The notes under the pieces are model-generated. The model had not been told where the DNA came from. It made no database searches and was given only the letters and a program-made list of their open reading frames with translations. Position numbers and translations under genes: made by a program. A stretch of DNA of 18,425 nucleotides from Pseudomonadota bacterium. GTDB lineage: Bacteria; Pseudomonadota; Alphaproteobacteria; Rhizobiales; Xanthobacteraceae. The stretch spans positions 1 through 18,425 of the forward strand of contig JAJYAH010000044.1 in assembly GCA_021779635.1 (NCBI GenBank), in the 5' to 3' direction. Positions 7,953 to 15,123 of the stretch are shown here, one piece after another. The stretch's first letter is position 1, and every line of letters starts with the position of its first letter.

Positions 7953-7985
7953 AAGCCGGCCGCGGATCGCTCCGCGGCCGGCTTT
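7953..7985 (+). terminator. Strong intrinsic terminator, possibly bidirectional
   Basis: AAGCCGGCCGCGGA (7953-7966) pairs perfectly with TCCGCGGCCGGCTT (7971-7984) around a TCGC loop, and a short T run follows. It lies 44 bp after the transporter stop codon and 12 bp from the stop of the convergent YjbQ-family gene. It can therefore end transcription of the transporter and perhaps of both genes. Confidence 0.9.
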
Positions 7986-7996
7986 GTATTCGGCTA

Positions 7997-8467
7997 TTAA
8001 ATGGCACCGAAAAACTGCAGCACGATCTCGCGCCGATGCGGCCGGCGGCGATGTTCTATCAGATAGATCGCCTGCCACGTTCCGAGCGCCAGTTCGCACT
8101 TGAGCACGGGGACGTGCAGGGAGTTTGCCGTCAGCATGGACTTGACATGCGCCGGCATGTCGTCGGGGCCTTCGCTATCGTGGGTCCATCCGGCATCCTC
8201 GGGCGCGAGCCGATCGAGTACCGTCATCAGATCGTCGAGCACCGACGGATCGGCGTTCTCCTGAATGGTCAACGACGCCGAGGTGTGGCGGATGAACAAG
8301 GTCACCGCGCCCACCCGCGCACAAGCATCCCTGACGAATTTCGTGACCTCGGCGGTGAGATCGATAAAGCCGCGCCCGGACGTCTCAACCGTCAGCAGCG
8401 AGGTCACGGCGGTGTCGGCGGTGACTGCCGACAGCGCGGTGCGCGATGCAGATTTAGGTGAAGTCAT
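7997..8467 (-). CDS. YjbQ/UPF0047 family protein (annotated as secondary thiamine-phosphate synthase)
   Basis: This 156-residue protein belongs to the small, very conserved YjbQ family. Members have weak thiamine-phosphate synthase activity when overproduced, but their normal role is not settled. Family signatures are FIRHTSASLTIQENADPSV (about residues 58-76), the middle block WTHDSEGPDDMPAHVKSML, and the C-terminal GTWQAIYLIEHR. Conserved histidines in these blocks form the presumed metal or active site. Length is slightly above the usual 130-140 residues because of an N-terminal extension of about 20 residues. GAGAGA lies about 7 nt before the ATG. It is monocistronic and convergent with the transporter. 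Neither neighbour points to thiamine metabolism. Confidence 0.9.
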   Translation of the reverse strand: MTSPKSASRTALSAVTADTAVTSLLTVETSGRGFIDLTAEVTKFVRDACARVGAVTLFIRHTSASLTIQENADPSVLDDLMTVLDRLAPEDAGWTHDSEGPDDMPAHVKSMLTANSLHVPVLKCELALGTWQAIYLIEHRRRPHRREIVLQFFGAI

Positions 8468-8637
8468 AGAATATCTCTCAGTGCGGTGGCGGGACGGTTT
8501 TTAAGAATCTGGTGGTGCCGGCGCACGCCGGAACCAATCACGCCGTGTCCTCTCGTTTGGGTATTGGAGCAGAGACCTACTGCAACAAGTGTTGCCAGGG
8601 GTTGTGGGACCCGAGGAAGCCGCAACGGACTTCCCGC

Positions 8638-9189
8638 TCAAATCTTGCCGCCGACATCCTTCTGCATCCGGTTGGCCATCTCGACCAGCCGCCGCCAAGC
8701 CTGTTCCAGAAACGACATCACGCGATTCATGTCCTGATCGCTCGGCAGCGGAATTTCGATCTTGCGTTCGCCATCGGTCGCCTTCGGCTCGGCCTTTTTC
8801 AGCGAGTCCCCTTTCGGGAGCGGCTCGTCGATCTTGCCGGTGACAACAGGTTCGCGCGTCGCCAATTGCGCCTTCAGCTTTTCATTGTCGTCCTGCAACC
8901 GGCCAATTTCCGCATCCAGCGCTGCGCGTTCGTCAGGCACGAGATAGCAGGCCCAACCGTTGCCGGTATTGGTGCAGGTCGACACTGCGCCGGTCCTTGT
9001 ATCGAGCCTGATCACGCCATCGGCAACCGGCGATAGGGCGTAGCGGCCGTTCTCGGCGTCCGGCATCGGCTGCGCCGCAGCGGCGCCCATTCCGCCGCAA
9101 ATTCCGCCGAGGGAAAATGCAACGCACGAAATCACGGCGGTGGCGGCGAATAGTGTGGAGAATTTCGAGGACGATCTCGCTGTCATCAC
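8638..9189 (-). CDS. Exported coiled-coil protein of unknown function
   Basis: I do not recognise a named family, though the block NGRYALSPVADGVIRLDTRTG followed by a Cys-x-Cys-like stretch resembles small hypothetical proteins common in Rhizobiales. An N-terminal hydrophobic stretch (about 10-40) ending in AAAAQ looks like a signal peptide or membrane anchor; a VISC segment near residue 21 weakly resembles a lipobox. The exported part has STCTNTGNGWACYLVPDE, whose two cysteines could pair. A heptad-like coiled coil follows (ERAALDAEIGRLQDDNEKLKAQL), then a Pro/Lys-rich linker and an amphipathic C-terminal helix rich in Met. GTG at 9189 and ATG at 9186 are adjacent; GGAG upstream suits either. 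It stands alone between YjbQ and the isomerase. Confidence 0.75.
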   Translation of the reverse strand: MMTARSSSKFSTLFAATAVISCVAFSLGGICGGMGAAAAQPMPDAENGRYALSPVADGVIRLDTRTGAVSTCTNTGNGWACYLVPDERAALDAEIGRLQDDNEKLKAQLATREPVVTGKIDEPLPKGDSLKKAEPKATDGERKIEIPLPSDQDMNRVMSFLEQAWRRLVEMANRMQKDVGGKI

Positions 9190-9240
9190 GGGGTACTCCG
9201 CCTCAAAACTGGTCCGGTCTTCCTGTCCTGTATTTTTATC

Positions 9241-9864
9241 CTACGCCTGCGAACGATAGGGCCTGCGGCCGGACTTCAACGCGTCCGCGAGCAATTCGAT
9301 CCGATCCTGCCCCCAGAATACCTCGCCGTCGAGCACATAGACCGGCGATCCGAACACGTCGGCAGCCAGGGCATCCTGGCGGTTTTGCTCGTAGGCCGCG
9401 CTGATCTGGTCGGACCCCGAACGCTCAACTAGCTGCTGGCCGGGAAGCCCCGAATCGTCGGCCATCTTGGCCAGCGTCGCGGGATCGGCGAGGTCTAGCT
9501 GGCCTTCCCATACGCCTGCAAAAGCCCGCCGCAGAAATGGATCGGGGTCATGGCCAGCCTCGACCGCCGCGATCACAACCCCGTCCGCCAGCCGCGCGTT
9601 GAAGGGCCAATTCGCCGGTTGCAGATGAAAGTTCAGGCCGCGCTTGTCGCGCCAGCGCTGCAGTTCGACCATCCGATAACGCTGACGGACCGGATGACGC
9701 TTCAACAACGGCAGGCCGCCGGTTTCGGAGAACAGGTCGACCAGCACCACCGGCTTGTAATTCACTTTGAGATCGTAGGTGTTTGCGACGTCCTGGAAAA
9801 ATTTGTGCCCGATATAGGCCCACGGCGATTGAATCGAGAAATAGTAATCGACCTCGCGCGGCAT
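9241..9864 (-). CDS. 2-hydroxychromene-2-carboxylate isomerase family protein (DsbA/GST-kappa fold)
   Basis: This 207-residue protein has a thioredoxin-like fold with an inserted helical domain and uses glutathione. The N-terminal YFSIQSPWAYIG carries the family's catalytic serine in place of the DsbA cysteines. GGLPLLKRHPVRQRYRMVEL is typical of the helical insert, and VFGSPVYVLDGEVFWGQDRI is the conserved C-terminal block with the cis-proline. The family founder isomerises 2-hydroxychromene-2-carboxylate in naphthalene breakdown. No aromatic-degradation genes are nearby, so this one more likely handles another glutathione-dependent isomerisation. The frame is open to 9927, but the ATG at 9864 has AGGGAGA about 5 nt upstream and matches the usual family start. 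Confidence 0.9.
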   Translation of the reverse strand: MPREVDYYFSIQSPWAYIGHKFFQDVANTYDLKVNYKPVVLVDLFSETGGLPLLKRHPVRQRYRMVELQRWRDKRGLNFHLQPANWPFNARLADGVVIAAVEAGHDPDPFLRRAFAGVWEGQLDLADPATLAKMADDSGLPGQQLVERSGSDQISAAYEQNRQDALAADVFGSPVYVLDGEVFWGQDRIELLADALKSGRRPYRSQA

Positions 9865-10027
9865 GTGGTCTCCCTGGGAGATGTGGATATTCGCGGTCAT
9901 CCCAACAGACCCGTCAGGGCGATGCAAGATCGATCGTCATCAGGCGCCGGAAGGAACCGGCGGAATATTTTTATCGGACGGACGGATCCGGATCGCGCCG
10001 CCCGAGGCAAGGGCGCGCGCCTTGTCG

Positions 10028-10468
10028 CTATGATTTGGAGCTGACTTGCTCGAGCCGCACCAAAATGCGCGGCCAGCCGCCGCCCATGCCGCGGTAGCCG
10101 GCTTCGTCCTGCGGCCGAAAGCCGGACTGCTCCATGCGGACCAGCGTTCCGCCTTCGCAGGGTGTCAGTGTCCATGTGACGATCGTCTTGAGGCCATCCG
10201 GCGCCTGGTCGCCCGATGCGTTCCAGCTATAGGCCAGCCGGCGGTTAGGCTCGACGGCCAGCACTTCGCAGTCGGTGACGCCATTCCAAAGCGGAATCGG
10301 CGTACTTCGAAAATTGAACCTGTGGCCGACGACCGGCTGAAAGTCGTTCTGCATCAGCCACTCCTCGATCAACGGACCGTGCGTGAGCGCGCGCCAGATC
10401 TTTTCCCGCGGATGCGGCATCTGGCGCTCGACGACGAGCGAACGGGTGGCAGCGGCGAGTTCGATCAT
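10028..10468 (-). CDS. SRPBCC/AHSA1-domain protein
   Basis: This 146-residue START-like protein has a hydrophobic ligand cavity (activator of Hsp90 ATPase homologue 1-like family). Signatures include the N-terminal VVERQMPHPREKIWRALT, LIEEWLM, the central strand WNGVTDCEVLAVEPNRRLAYSW, and the C-terminal GGTLVRMEQSGF and GWPRILVRLE. It overlaps the ArsR gene by 4 bp (ATGA), so the two are translationally coupled. The ArsR-SRPBCC pair is a recurrent arrangement in soil proteobacteria. The SRPBCC partner is usually of unknown function, possibly binding a small hydrophobic molecule. The same frame stays open through the ArsR gene to 10798, but that is an overlap artefact: similarity begins only at MIELAAATRSLV. 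Confidence 0.9.
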   Translation of the reverse strand: MIELAAATRSLVVERQMPHPREKIWRALTHGPLIEEWLMQNDFQPVVGHRFNFRSTPIPLWNGVTDCEVLAVEPNRRLAYSWNASGDQAPDGLKTIVTWTLTPCEGGTLVRMEQSGFRPQDEAGYRGMGGGWPRILVRLEQVSSKS

Positions 10469-10788
10469 TGGTCCATCCTGTTCAGCAAGGTTTCGAGGCG
10501 ATCGAACCGGTCGCGCCAGAAGGAGCCATAGATTCTCATCCAGTCGAGCAGCGGCGCGAGGCCTTGTGGCTGGGCGCTGTAATGGGTCTGGCGTCCGTCG
10601 CGGCGGTCCAGCACCAGACCGGCAAGCTTCAGAACACCCAGATGTTTGGAGACCGCGGGCTGGGAAACGCCGGATTGATCGGTCAACACCCGCACGGTCT
10701 GCTCGCCATCGCGCGCCAGCCGCTCGAAGATTGCGCGGCGGGTCGGATCGGCGAGGGCGGCAAAAATCTCCGTCGAAGCGATGGGCAT
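10465..10788 (-). CDS. ArsR-family winged-helix regulator
   Basis: This 107-residue dimeric DNA-binding regulator carries the ArsR winged helix: FAALADPTRRAIFERLA (about residues 9-25), the recognition helix region GVSQPAVSKHLGVLKLAGLV (about 40-59) and the wing RRDGRQTHYSA. It has no cysteines and no obvious metal-site motif, so it is not a classical arsenic or metal sensor. It belongs to the subgroup encoded next to SRPBCC proteins. An 18-bp palindrome lies 8-25 bp upstream of its start codon, over the predicted promoter, so it probably represses its own operon. No ribosome binding site is visible before the ATG, in line with a leaderless transcript. Confidence 0.93.
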   Translation of the reverse strand: MPIASTEIFAALADPTRRAIFERLARDGEQTVRVLTDQSGVSQPAVSKHLGVLKLAGLVLDRRDGRQTHYSAQPQGLAPLLDWMRIYGSFWRDRFDRLETLLNRMDQ

Positions 10789-10794
10789 AAAAAC

Positions 10795-10823
10795 CCATAA
10801 CTTATAAGTTATGAATTAGTCAA
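10795..10823 (-). promoter_or_regulatory. Predicted promoter of the ArsR-SRPBCC operon
   Basis: On the minus strand, TTGACT (10823-10818) is followed by 17 bp and then TTATGG (10800-10795), a reasonable -35/-10 pair. A start 7 nt after the -10 would fall on the A of the ArsR ATG at 10788, giving a leaderless mRNA. A second possible -10, TATAAG (10806-10801), lies inside the palindrome but lacks a good -35. Confidence 0.5.
10796..10813. promoter_or_regulatory. 18-bp perfect palindrome, probable ArsR operator
   Basis: CATAACTTATAAGTTATG is perfectly self-complementary. It starts 8 bp upstream of the ArsR start codon. It is AT-rich in a GC-rich setting and has the size and symmetry of ArsR/SmtB-family operators. 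It covers the predicted -10 element (10800-10795) and most of the spacer of the minus-strand promoter. Confidence 0.85.
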
Positions 10824-10960
10824 GATGACTCAGTTTATCGCGTCGGATTTTTGCTAATCACCTGTTGAGCTATTGCACTGCGGCGATTGCCTGGCCTCGG
10901 GTTCGTCATAGCGGAGATAAAGCCAATTAAATCAATACGGTAAGTGGTTATTACACAATC

Positions 10961-10989
10961 TTGACTTGATTAGATGCGGTCAGTATGGT
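10961..10989 (+). promoter_or_regulatory. Predicted promoter of the F0 ATP synthase operon
   Basis: TTGACT (10961-10966), a 17-bp spacer and TATGGT (10984-10989) make a good housekeeping-type promoter. Transcription would start near 10996, about 63 nt before atpI. No other better-scoring pair was seen in the 10814-11058 stretch by eye. Confidence 0.55.
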
Positions 10990-11058
10990 CCGCGCGGCTT
11001 TTGAGGGTGACGGGGCGTCATTTCCATCAACCGCATCATCGTTTCGGGTGTCCACAAC

Positions 11059-11436
11059 ATGGCGGGCGGCACGAACGATCACGGAAATGGAAGTCGCGAT
11101 CAATCGTCGTCCGACGAAGCTGCGCTTTCCGCAAGGCTCGGAAGTCTGGATCACCGGTTGTCCGAAATTCGGGACAGCCGCAAAATCAGGACTGACCAAC
11201 CCGGATCTGAAGGCGGAGACGGAGCTGCCAGAGCCTCGGCGATGGCGCTCGGTTTCCGGCTTTCTTCGGAGTTGATCGCCGGCGTTGTTGTCGGAGCGTT
11301 GCTTGGCTGGGCTTTCGACCGTTTGCTGTCGACCTCGCCTTGGGGGCTCATCGTGTTTGTTCTGCTCGGCTTCACCGCCGGCGTGGTCAACGTGGTGAGA
11401 TCGGCAGGCGTGGCTCCGGACCGCACCAGCCGTTAA
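11059..11436 (+). CDS. atpI: ATP synthase protein I
   Basis: This 125-residue membrane protein is the non-structural first gene of the F0 operon; AtpI family members help assemble the c-ring. The N-terminal half is charged and low-complexity, with only LSARLGSLDHRLSEI recognisable as a helix. The C-terminal half has the AtpI domain: GFRLSSELIAGVVVGALLGWAFDRLL and a second membrane helix (WGLIVFVLLGFTAGVVNVVRS), typical of the alphaproteobacterial two-helix form. No strong Shine-Dalgarno precedes the ATG at 11059. A start further downstream would lose part of the poorly conserved N-terminus, so the exact start is less certain than the gene. Confidence 0.88.
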   Translation: MAGGTNDHGNGSRDQSSSDEAALSARLGSLDHRLSEIRDSRKIRTDQPGSEGGDGAARASAMALGFRLSSELIAGVVVGALLGWAFDRLLSTSPWGLIVFVLLGFTAGVVNVVRSAGVAPDRTSR

Positions 11437-11505
11437 CACGGAAAGCCGGACCGATTGATTGCAGAACGCCGGCGTGGCCGGCGGTAGTCCAGAGATGCCG
11501 CGCGG

Positions 11506-12255
11506 ATGATCGATCCGATCGAACAGTTCCACATCGACAAGCTCTTCACGATTGGCCATATCGGCAATCAGGAGATCGCCTTCACCAATTCGTCGGCCTA
11601 CATGTTCGGTTCGGTCGCGCTGATTTCGCTGCTAATGATCGGCGGTGTCGCCGGACGGCGGATGGTGCCCGGACGCATCCAGTCGATCGCCGAGTTGAGC
11701 TACGAGTTCGTCGCCAGCACCATTCGATCGAACGCCGGCAAGGAAGGCATGAAGTTCTTCCCGCTGGTGTTTTCGATCTTCATGCTGCTGACCGTTTCCA
11801 ACATCCTCGGCGTTATTCCCTACGGGTTCACGATTTCGAGCCACATCATCGTCACGGCGGCGCTGGCCTTTCTGGTGTTCTTCACCGTTCTGATCTACGG
11901 CTTCTACAAGAACGGCCTGAAATTCTTCAAACTGTTCGTACCAAGCGGCATTCCGGTCTTTATCCTGCCGCTGGTCGTATTCATCGAGGTGTTTTCGTTC
12001 TTCCTGCGGCCGATCTCGCACTCGGTGCGCCTGTTCGCTAACATGCTCGCGGGCCACATCGCGCTCGCGGTTTTTGCCAGCTTCATTCCGATGCTGGCAG
12101 GCCTCGGCATTGCCGGTTACGCCGGCGCCGTGCTGCCGCTCGGCATGGTGATCGCGCTGTCAGCGCTCGAACTGCTGGTCGCATTTCTGCAGGCCTACGT
12201 CTTCACCATCCTCACCGTCATCTACCTCAACGACGCTATCCATCCGGGCCACTGA
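11506..12255 (+). CDS. atpB: F0 ATP synthase subunit a
   Basis: This 249-residue inner-membrane subunit forms the proton half-channels next to the c-ring. The start MIDPIEQFHIDKLF is typical of alphaproteobacteria. The signature RPISHSVRLFANMLAGH contains the essential arginine, R175 here, in the long penultimate helix. The last helix segment LELLVAFLQAYVFTILTVIYLNDA is also conserved, including the polar positions of the exit channel. Length is normal (about 250). It lies 69 bp after atpI and 39 bp before atpE in the standard order. The ribosome site is weak. Confidence 0.98.
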   Translation: MIDPIEQFHIDKLFTIGHIGNQEIAFTNSSAYMFGSVALISLLMIGGVAGRRMVPGRIQSIAELSYEFVASTIRSNAGKEGMKFFPLVFSIFMLLTVSNILGVIPYGFTISSHIIVTAALAFLVFFTVLIYGFYKNGLKFFKLFVPSGIPVFILPLVVFIEVFSFFLRPISHSVRLFANMLAGHIALAVFASFIPMLAGLGIAGYAGAVLPLGMVIALSALELLVAFLQAYVFTILTVIYLNDAIHPGH

Positions 12256-12294
12256 TCCGGCCTCACCACCAAACCTCAAGAAGGAGTTCGTTTC

Positions 12295-12522
12295 ATGGAT
12301 CCGATTGCCGCGAAGTACATTGGCGCTGGTATTGCCTGCATTGGCATGGGTGGCGCCGGCGCAGGCGTGGGCATCATCTTCGGCAATTATCTCGCCGCCG
12401 CGGTGCGCAATCCGTCGGCAGCCCAGGGCCAGTTCGGCAATCTGATTTTCGGCTTCGCCGTGACCGAAGCGCTCGGCATCTTCTCGCTGCTGATCGCGCT
12501 GCTGCTGCTGTTCGCGCTCTAA
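12295..12522 (+). CDS. atpE: F0 ATP synthase subunit c
   Basis: This 75-residue hairpin protein assembles into the rotating proton-carrying ring. It has two membrane helices: the first glycine-rich ([21 protein letters not shown]), the second [24 protein letters not shown] with the proton-binding glutamate E58. The polar loop is [15 protein letters not shown] lies 8 nt before the ATG and is the strongest ribosome site of the operon, which fits the need for many c copies per complex. The next gene is separated by an 85-bp gap containing a hairpin. Confidence 0.98.
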   Translation: MDPIAAKYIGAGIACIGMGGAGAGVGIIFGNYLAAAVRNPSAAQGQFGNLIFGFAVTEALGIFSLLIALLLLFAL

Positions 12523-12554
12523 CCGGCATACTTGGCTGCGCGTATTCCGGCCGC

Positions 12555-12573
12555 AAAACCGGTATCCGGTTTT
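12555..12573. repeat. Hairpin in the atpE-atpF' gap, part of a dispersed-repeat-like segment
   Basis: AAAACCGG (12555-12562) and CCGGTTTT (12566-12573) are perfect inverted arms around TAT, followed by another T. The wider segment (about 12553-12586) resembles the core of the repeats at 1476-1527 and 5211-5257 in carrying AACCGG followed by GAAAACGC-like sequence. In the mRNA it could be a partial terminator, a processing site or a block to 3' decay downstream of the highly translated atpE. Confidence 0.7.
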
Positions 12574-12607
12574 TCCCGGAAACGCGCCAGGCGAACAGGA
12601 GAAGCCC

Positions 12608-13162
12608 GTGGCTGAAAGTCATGGCAACACCGGCGGCACCACCGCCCACACCGAAGCCGATGCCCATGAACGCGCGTTCCCGCCGTTCCAGAAGGACACC
12701 TTTGCTTCGCAACTGGTGTCGCTGCTGATCGCATTCGTGGCGCTTTATCTGATCGTCTCGCGAATAGCGCTGCCGCGCGTCGGCAGCGTGATCGACGAAC
12801 GCCAGAAGACGATCGACGGCGATCTCGCCGACGCGCAAAAGCTGAAGGACCAGTCCGACAGCGCGCTGAAAGCCTATGAAAACGAGCTGGCCGCGGCGCG
12901 TTCGCGGGCGCAGGCGATCGGCGCCGAGACCCGTGAAAAGCTGAACGCGGCCTCCGAGGCCGAGCGCAAGACGCTGGAACAGCAGCTGTCGGTCAAACTC
13001 GCGGACGCCGAAAAGACCATCGCCTCGACGCGTCAGGCGGCGATGGGCAACGTCCGCGGCATTGCCGCGGAAGCGGCGGCCGCGATCGTGCAGCAACTCA
13101 CCGGTGTCCTGCCTGATGGCAAGTCGGTGGACAGCGCTGTCGACGCGTCCTTGAAGGGATAA
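12608..13162 (+). CDS. atpF': F0 ATP synthase subunit b'
   Basis: This 184-residue peripheral-stalk subunit is the first of two divergent b-type proteins, as found in alphaproteobacteria and phototrophs. The start is GTG with AGGAG about 7 nt upstream. A charged N-terminal stretch of about 30 residues precedes the membrane helix ([20 protein letters not shown], about 32-51), then comes the conserved [22 protein letters not shown] and a long charged alpha-helix to about residue 170 that forms the right-handed coiled coil with b. In this family b' carries the longer N-terminal extension, seen here relative to the next gene. Confidence 0.95.
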   Translation: MAESHGNTGGTTAHTEADAHERAFPPFQKDTFASQLVSLLIAFVALYLIVSRIALPRVGSVIDERQKTIDGDLADAQKLKDQSDSALKAYENELAAARSRAQAIGAETREKLNAASEAERKTLEQQLSVKLADAEKTIASTRQAAMGNVRGIAAEAAAAIVQQLTGVLPDGKSVDSAVDASLKG

Positions 13163-13167
13163 CACCG

Positions 13168-13653
13168 ATGTTCTCCGAACCGGAATTCTGGGTCGCCGTC
13201 GCCTTCGTCATCCTGATAGGCGTGTTCGTTTATTACGGCATCCACCGCACCGTGCTGAAGACGCTCGATCACCGCGCCGACCGCATCAGGGCCGAACTCG
13301 ACGACGCCCGCCGCCTCAAGGACGAGGCTGCCAAGTTGCTCGGCGAATACCAGGCCCGTCGCGCCAGTGCCGAGCGCGAGGCCCGGGATATCATCGAAAG
13401 CGCCAAGGCCGAGGCCGAGCGCATCGCGTCCGAAGCCAAGACCAAGATGGAAGACTTCGTCGCACGGCGGACCAAGACCGCCGAGAGCAAAATCGCGCTG
13501 GCCGAGGCGCAGGCGGTGGCCGACGTCCGCTCGGCGGCGGCCAATGCCGCGGTGACAGCCGCCTCCACCATCCTGTCGCAATCGGTGAAGGGCCAGGTCG
13601 CCGACGATCTTCTGGCCAAGGGCATTACCGAAGTTCGCCAAAAGCTGAACTGA
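13168..13653 (+). CDS. atpF: F0 ATP synthase subunit b
   Basis: This 161-residue peripheral-stalk subunit has an N-terminal membrane helix ([19 protein letters not shown], about 7-25), followed by a long Ala/Glu/Lys/Arg-rich helix with the conserved [21 protein letters not shown]. It binds F1 through the delta subunit at its C-terminus. It is 5 bp downstream of atpF' and has AAGGGA before the ATG. It is the last gene of the operon here; the F1 genes lie elsewhere, as usual in this group. No intrinsic terminator is visible in the 31 bp before the convergent lipoprotein gene. Confidence 0.96.
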   Translation: MFSEPEFWVAVAFVILIGVFVYYGIHRTVLKTLDHRADRIRAELDDARRLKDEAAKLLGEYQARRASAEREARDIIESAKAEAERIASEAKTKMEDFVARRTKTAESKIALAEAQAVADVRSAAANAAVTAASTILSQSVKGQVADDLLAKGITEVRQKLN

Positions 13654-13684
13654 ACGGGCGGCGGCCAATTCTACTTCTTCCTGC

Positions 13685-14392
13685 CTACTTCTTCTTGCGC
13701 CTCGACGCCTTCGGCTCCGGCGTCAGCGCCTGCGGATCGAAGCCGATATAGAAGATGTAGGTATCGACGGTCGCCGCGGTCGGCACCGGATAGACGATAT
13801 CCTCGGCAACCAGACTGAACGGATCGTTGCCCGCCGCCGACATCGATACGGTCGTGCGGTAGACCTTGGTGGTGATCGTCCGCTCCTGAACGCCGCCCTG
13901 CACCACCGCGACTCGAATCGGGACCTCAACCGTGGCCGGGCTTCCGGCCGGGCCGGAGATGACGCGGCCCTGAATCCCAATTCGCGCGGTGATCTGATCG
14001 CCGTTTTGCGTGCAATCGCGCGCGGTGCGCGAGATCGTCGCCTGGTAACGCAGATCGCTGCCGGCCGCCTGCTTGCCCGGCAGGCCCACCGCATAGGTGG
14101 ACGCGCCGGGGCGAATGCGCACCGGGGGACAGAACAATTCATTGTCCACCGGCGGCGGCGGGTTCTCGCCGACGGCTTGCGATCGCGAGCCGAACAACTG
14201 GCCGAACCTGTCGCTCATCGACGGGCTGGAATCCGACGAGTCGCCGAACATGCTGCCGCCGCCGCACCCCGACAAAAGGGTTCCGGCAACCGCCAGCGCC
14301 AGCGCGCCGCGCAGACGACGCGCCCGGCGGGCACCCCTCATCCGCATCATCAGCCCGTACCCCATCATCCAGACGTTCCCAAGATATTTCAT
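13685..14392 (-). CDS. Putative lipoprotein of unknown function
   Basis: This 235-residue protein (with the start chosen) has a strongly basic n-region (RMRGARRARRLRG), a hydrophobic stretch and a lipobox LSGC at Cys43, so it should be a membrane-anchored lipoprotein. The mature part begins Gly/Ser-rich (GGGSMFGDSSDSSPS), then FCPPVRIRPGASTYAV. It continues with beta-rich segments such as RYQATISRTARDC and TARIGIQGRVISGPAG and ends in a basic tail (ASRRKKK). I do not recognise the family by name; similar proteins occur in Bradyrhizobium-type genomes. The start is uncertain: several ATGs (14392, 14350 and nearby) lie before the basic region and none has a clear ribosome site. The frame runs to 14473. 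It is convergent with atpF. Confidence 0.8.
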   Translation of the reverse strand: MKYLGNVWMMGYGLMMRMRGARRARRLRGALALAVAGTLLSGCGGGSMFGDSSDSSPSMSDRFGQLFGSRSQAVGENPPPPVDNELFCPPVRIRPGASTYAVGLPGKQAAGSDLRYQATISRTARDCTQNGDQITARIGIQGRVISGPAGSPATVEVPIRVAVVQGGVQERTITTKVYRTTVSMSAAGNDPFSLVAEDIVYPVPTAATVDTYIFYIGFDPQALTPEPKASRRKKK

Positions 14393-14488
14393 ACATTTAA
14401 CGCGCCCTCGAAGGGAGCGCGTGAAGCGCGCGTTATAACAGCGCAATGGCGGCGAACCCAAGGCGCGCAGCAAAATCCGAAAACAAGG

Positions 14489-15076
14489 TTAGCCCCGAAA
14501 ATCCTCGTGCAGCAGGCCGAACAGCAGGTGGTCCTGCCAGACGCCATTGATGCAGAGATAGCGCCGCGCCAGACCCTCGCGGTCGAAACCGCATTTCTCG
14601 AGCACCCGGATCGAGGGCGCATTGCTGGGAATGCAGGCGGCCTCGATGCGATGCAGATTGAGTTCGCCGAACAGCGACGGCAGCAGCACCCGCAGCGCCG
14701 CCGTCATGTAGCCGCGACGGGCGTGGGGCTGCCCGACCCAATACCCGATCGTCCCCGCCTGCACGATGCCGCGTCGGACATTCGCCAGCGTGACGCCGCC
14801 GATCATGGCGCCGTCGGATTCGCGGAATATGATGAACGGATAGGATCGGTCGGCGGCGATATCCTCGGCATAGCGGCGCAGCCGCCGCCGGAAGCCCGAG
14901 CGGGTCAGGTCGTCGGACGGCCAGATCGGCTCCCACGGCGTCAGGTAGTTGCGGCTCGATTCGCGCAAATGCGCCCACTGCAGAAAATCCGACATCTGCG
15001 GCGCGCGCAGCAGCAGGCCGTGACCGCGCGGGGCGAGTGCCGCCGATCCGCTAGATGGCAAACGAAACAGGGCCAT
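14489..15076 (-). CDS. GNAT acetyltransferase, RimJ-like
   Basis: This 195-residue acetyl-CoA-dependent N-acetyltransferase belongs to the RimJ/RimL group, which modifies N-terminal amines of ribosomal proteins or other substrates. Family features include LLLRAPQMSDFLQWAHLRESSRNYLTPWEP-type N-terminal residues, the acetyl-CoA loop GYWVGQPHARRGYMTAAL (about 116-133), and the C-terminal block RIEAACIPSNAPSIRVLEKCGF followed by the RYLCINGVWQDHLLFGLL strand region. GGGAG lies 8 nt before the ATG. It follows the M16 peptidase gene by 47 bp on the same strand, so all three upstream genes may share a transcript. The real substrate cannot be told from sequence. Confidence 0.93.
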   Translation of the reverse strand: MALFRLPSSGSAALAPRGHGLLLRAPQMSDFLQWAHLRESSRNYLTPWEPIWPSDDLTRSGFRRRLRRYAEDIAADRSYPFIIFRESDGAMIGGVTLANVRRGIVQAGTIGYWVGQPHARRGYMTAALRVLLPSLFGELNLHRIEAACIPSNAPSIRVLEKCGFDREGLARRYLCINGVWQDHLLFGLLHEDFRG

Positions 15077-15123
15077 GCATCAAACTCCCGTGCCCGAACC
15101 CGATTCAATGCACCGCCGCGCGT

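Noticed and set aside
9945..9962. CGCCGG/CCGGCG inverted repeat between the isomerase and SRPBCC genes
   Set aside because: Stem is only 6 bp, with no U-tract on the strand of the genes; not a convincing terminator.
10469..10798. Upstream extension of the SRPBCC gene through the ArsR gene
   Set aside because: It overlaps the whole ArsR coding region in another frame; the ATGA overlap gives a natural coupled start at 10468.
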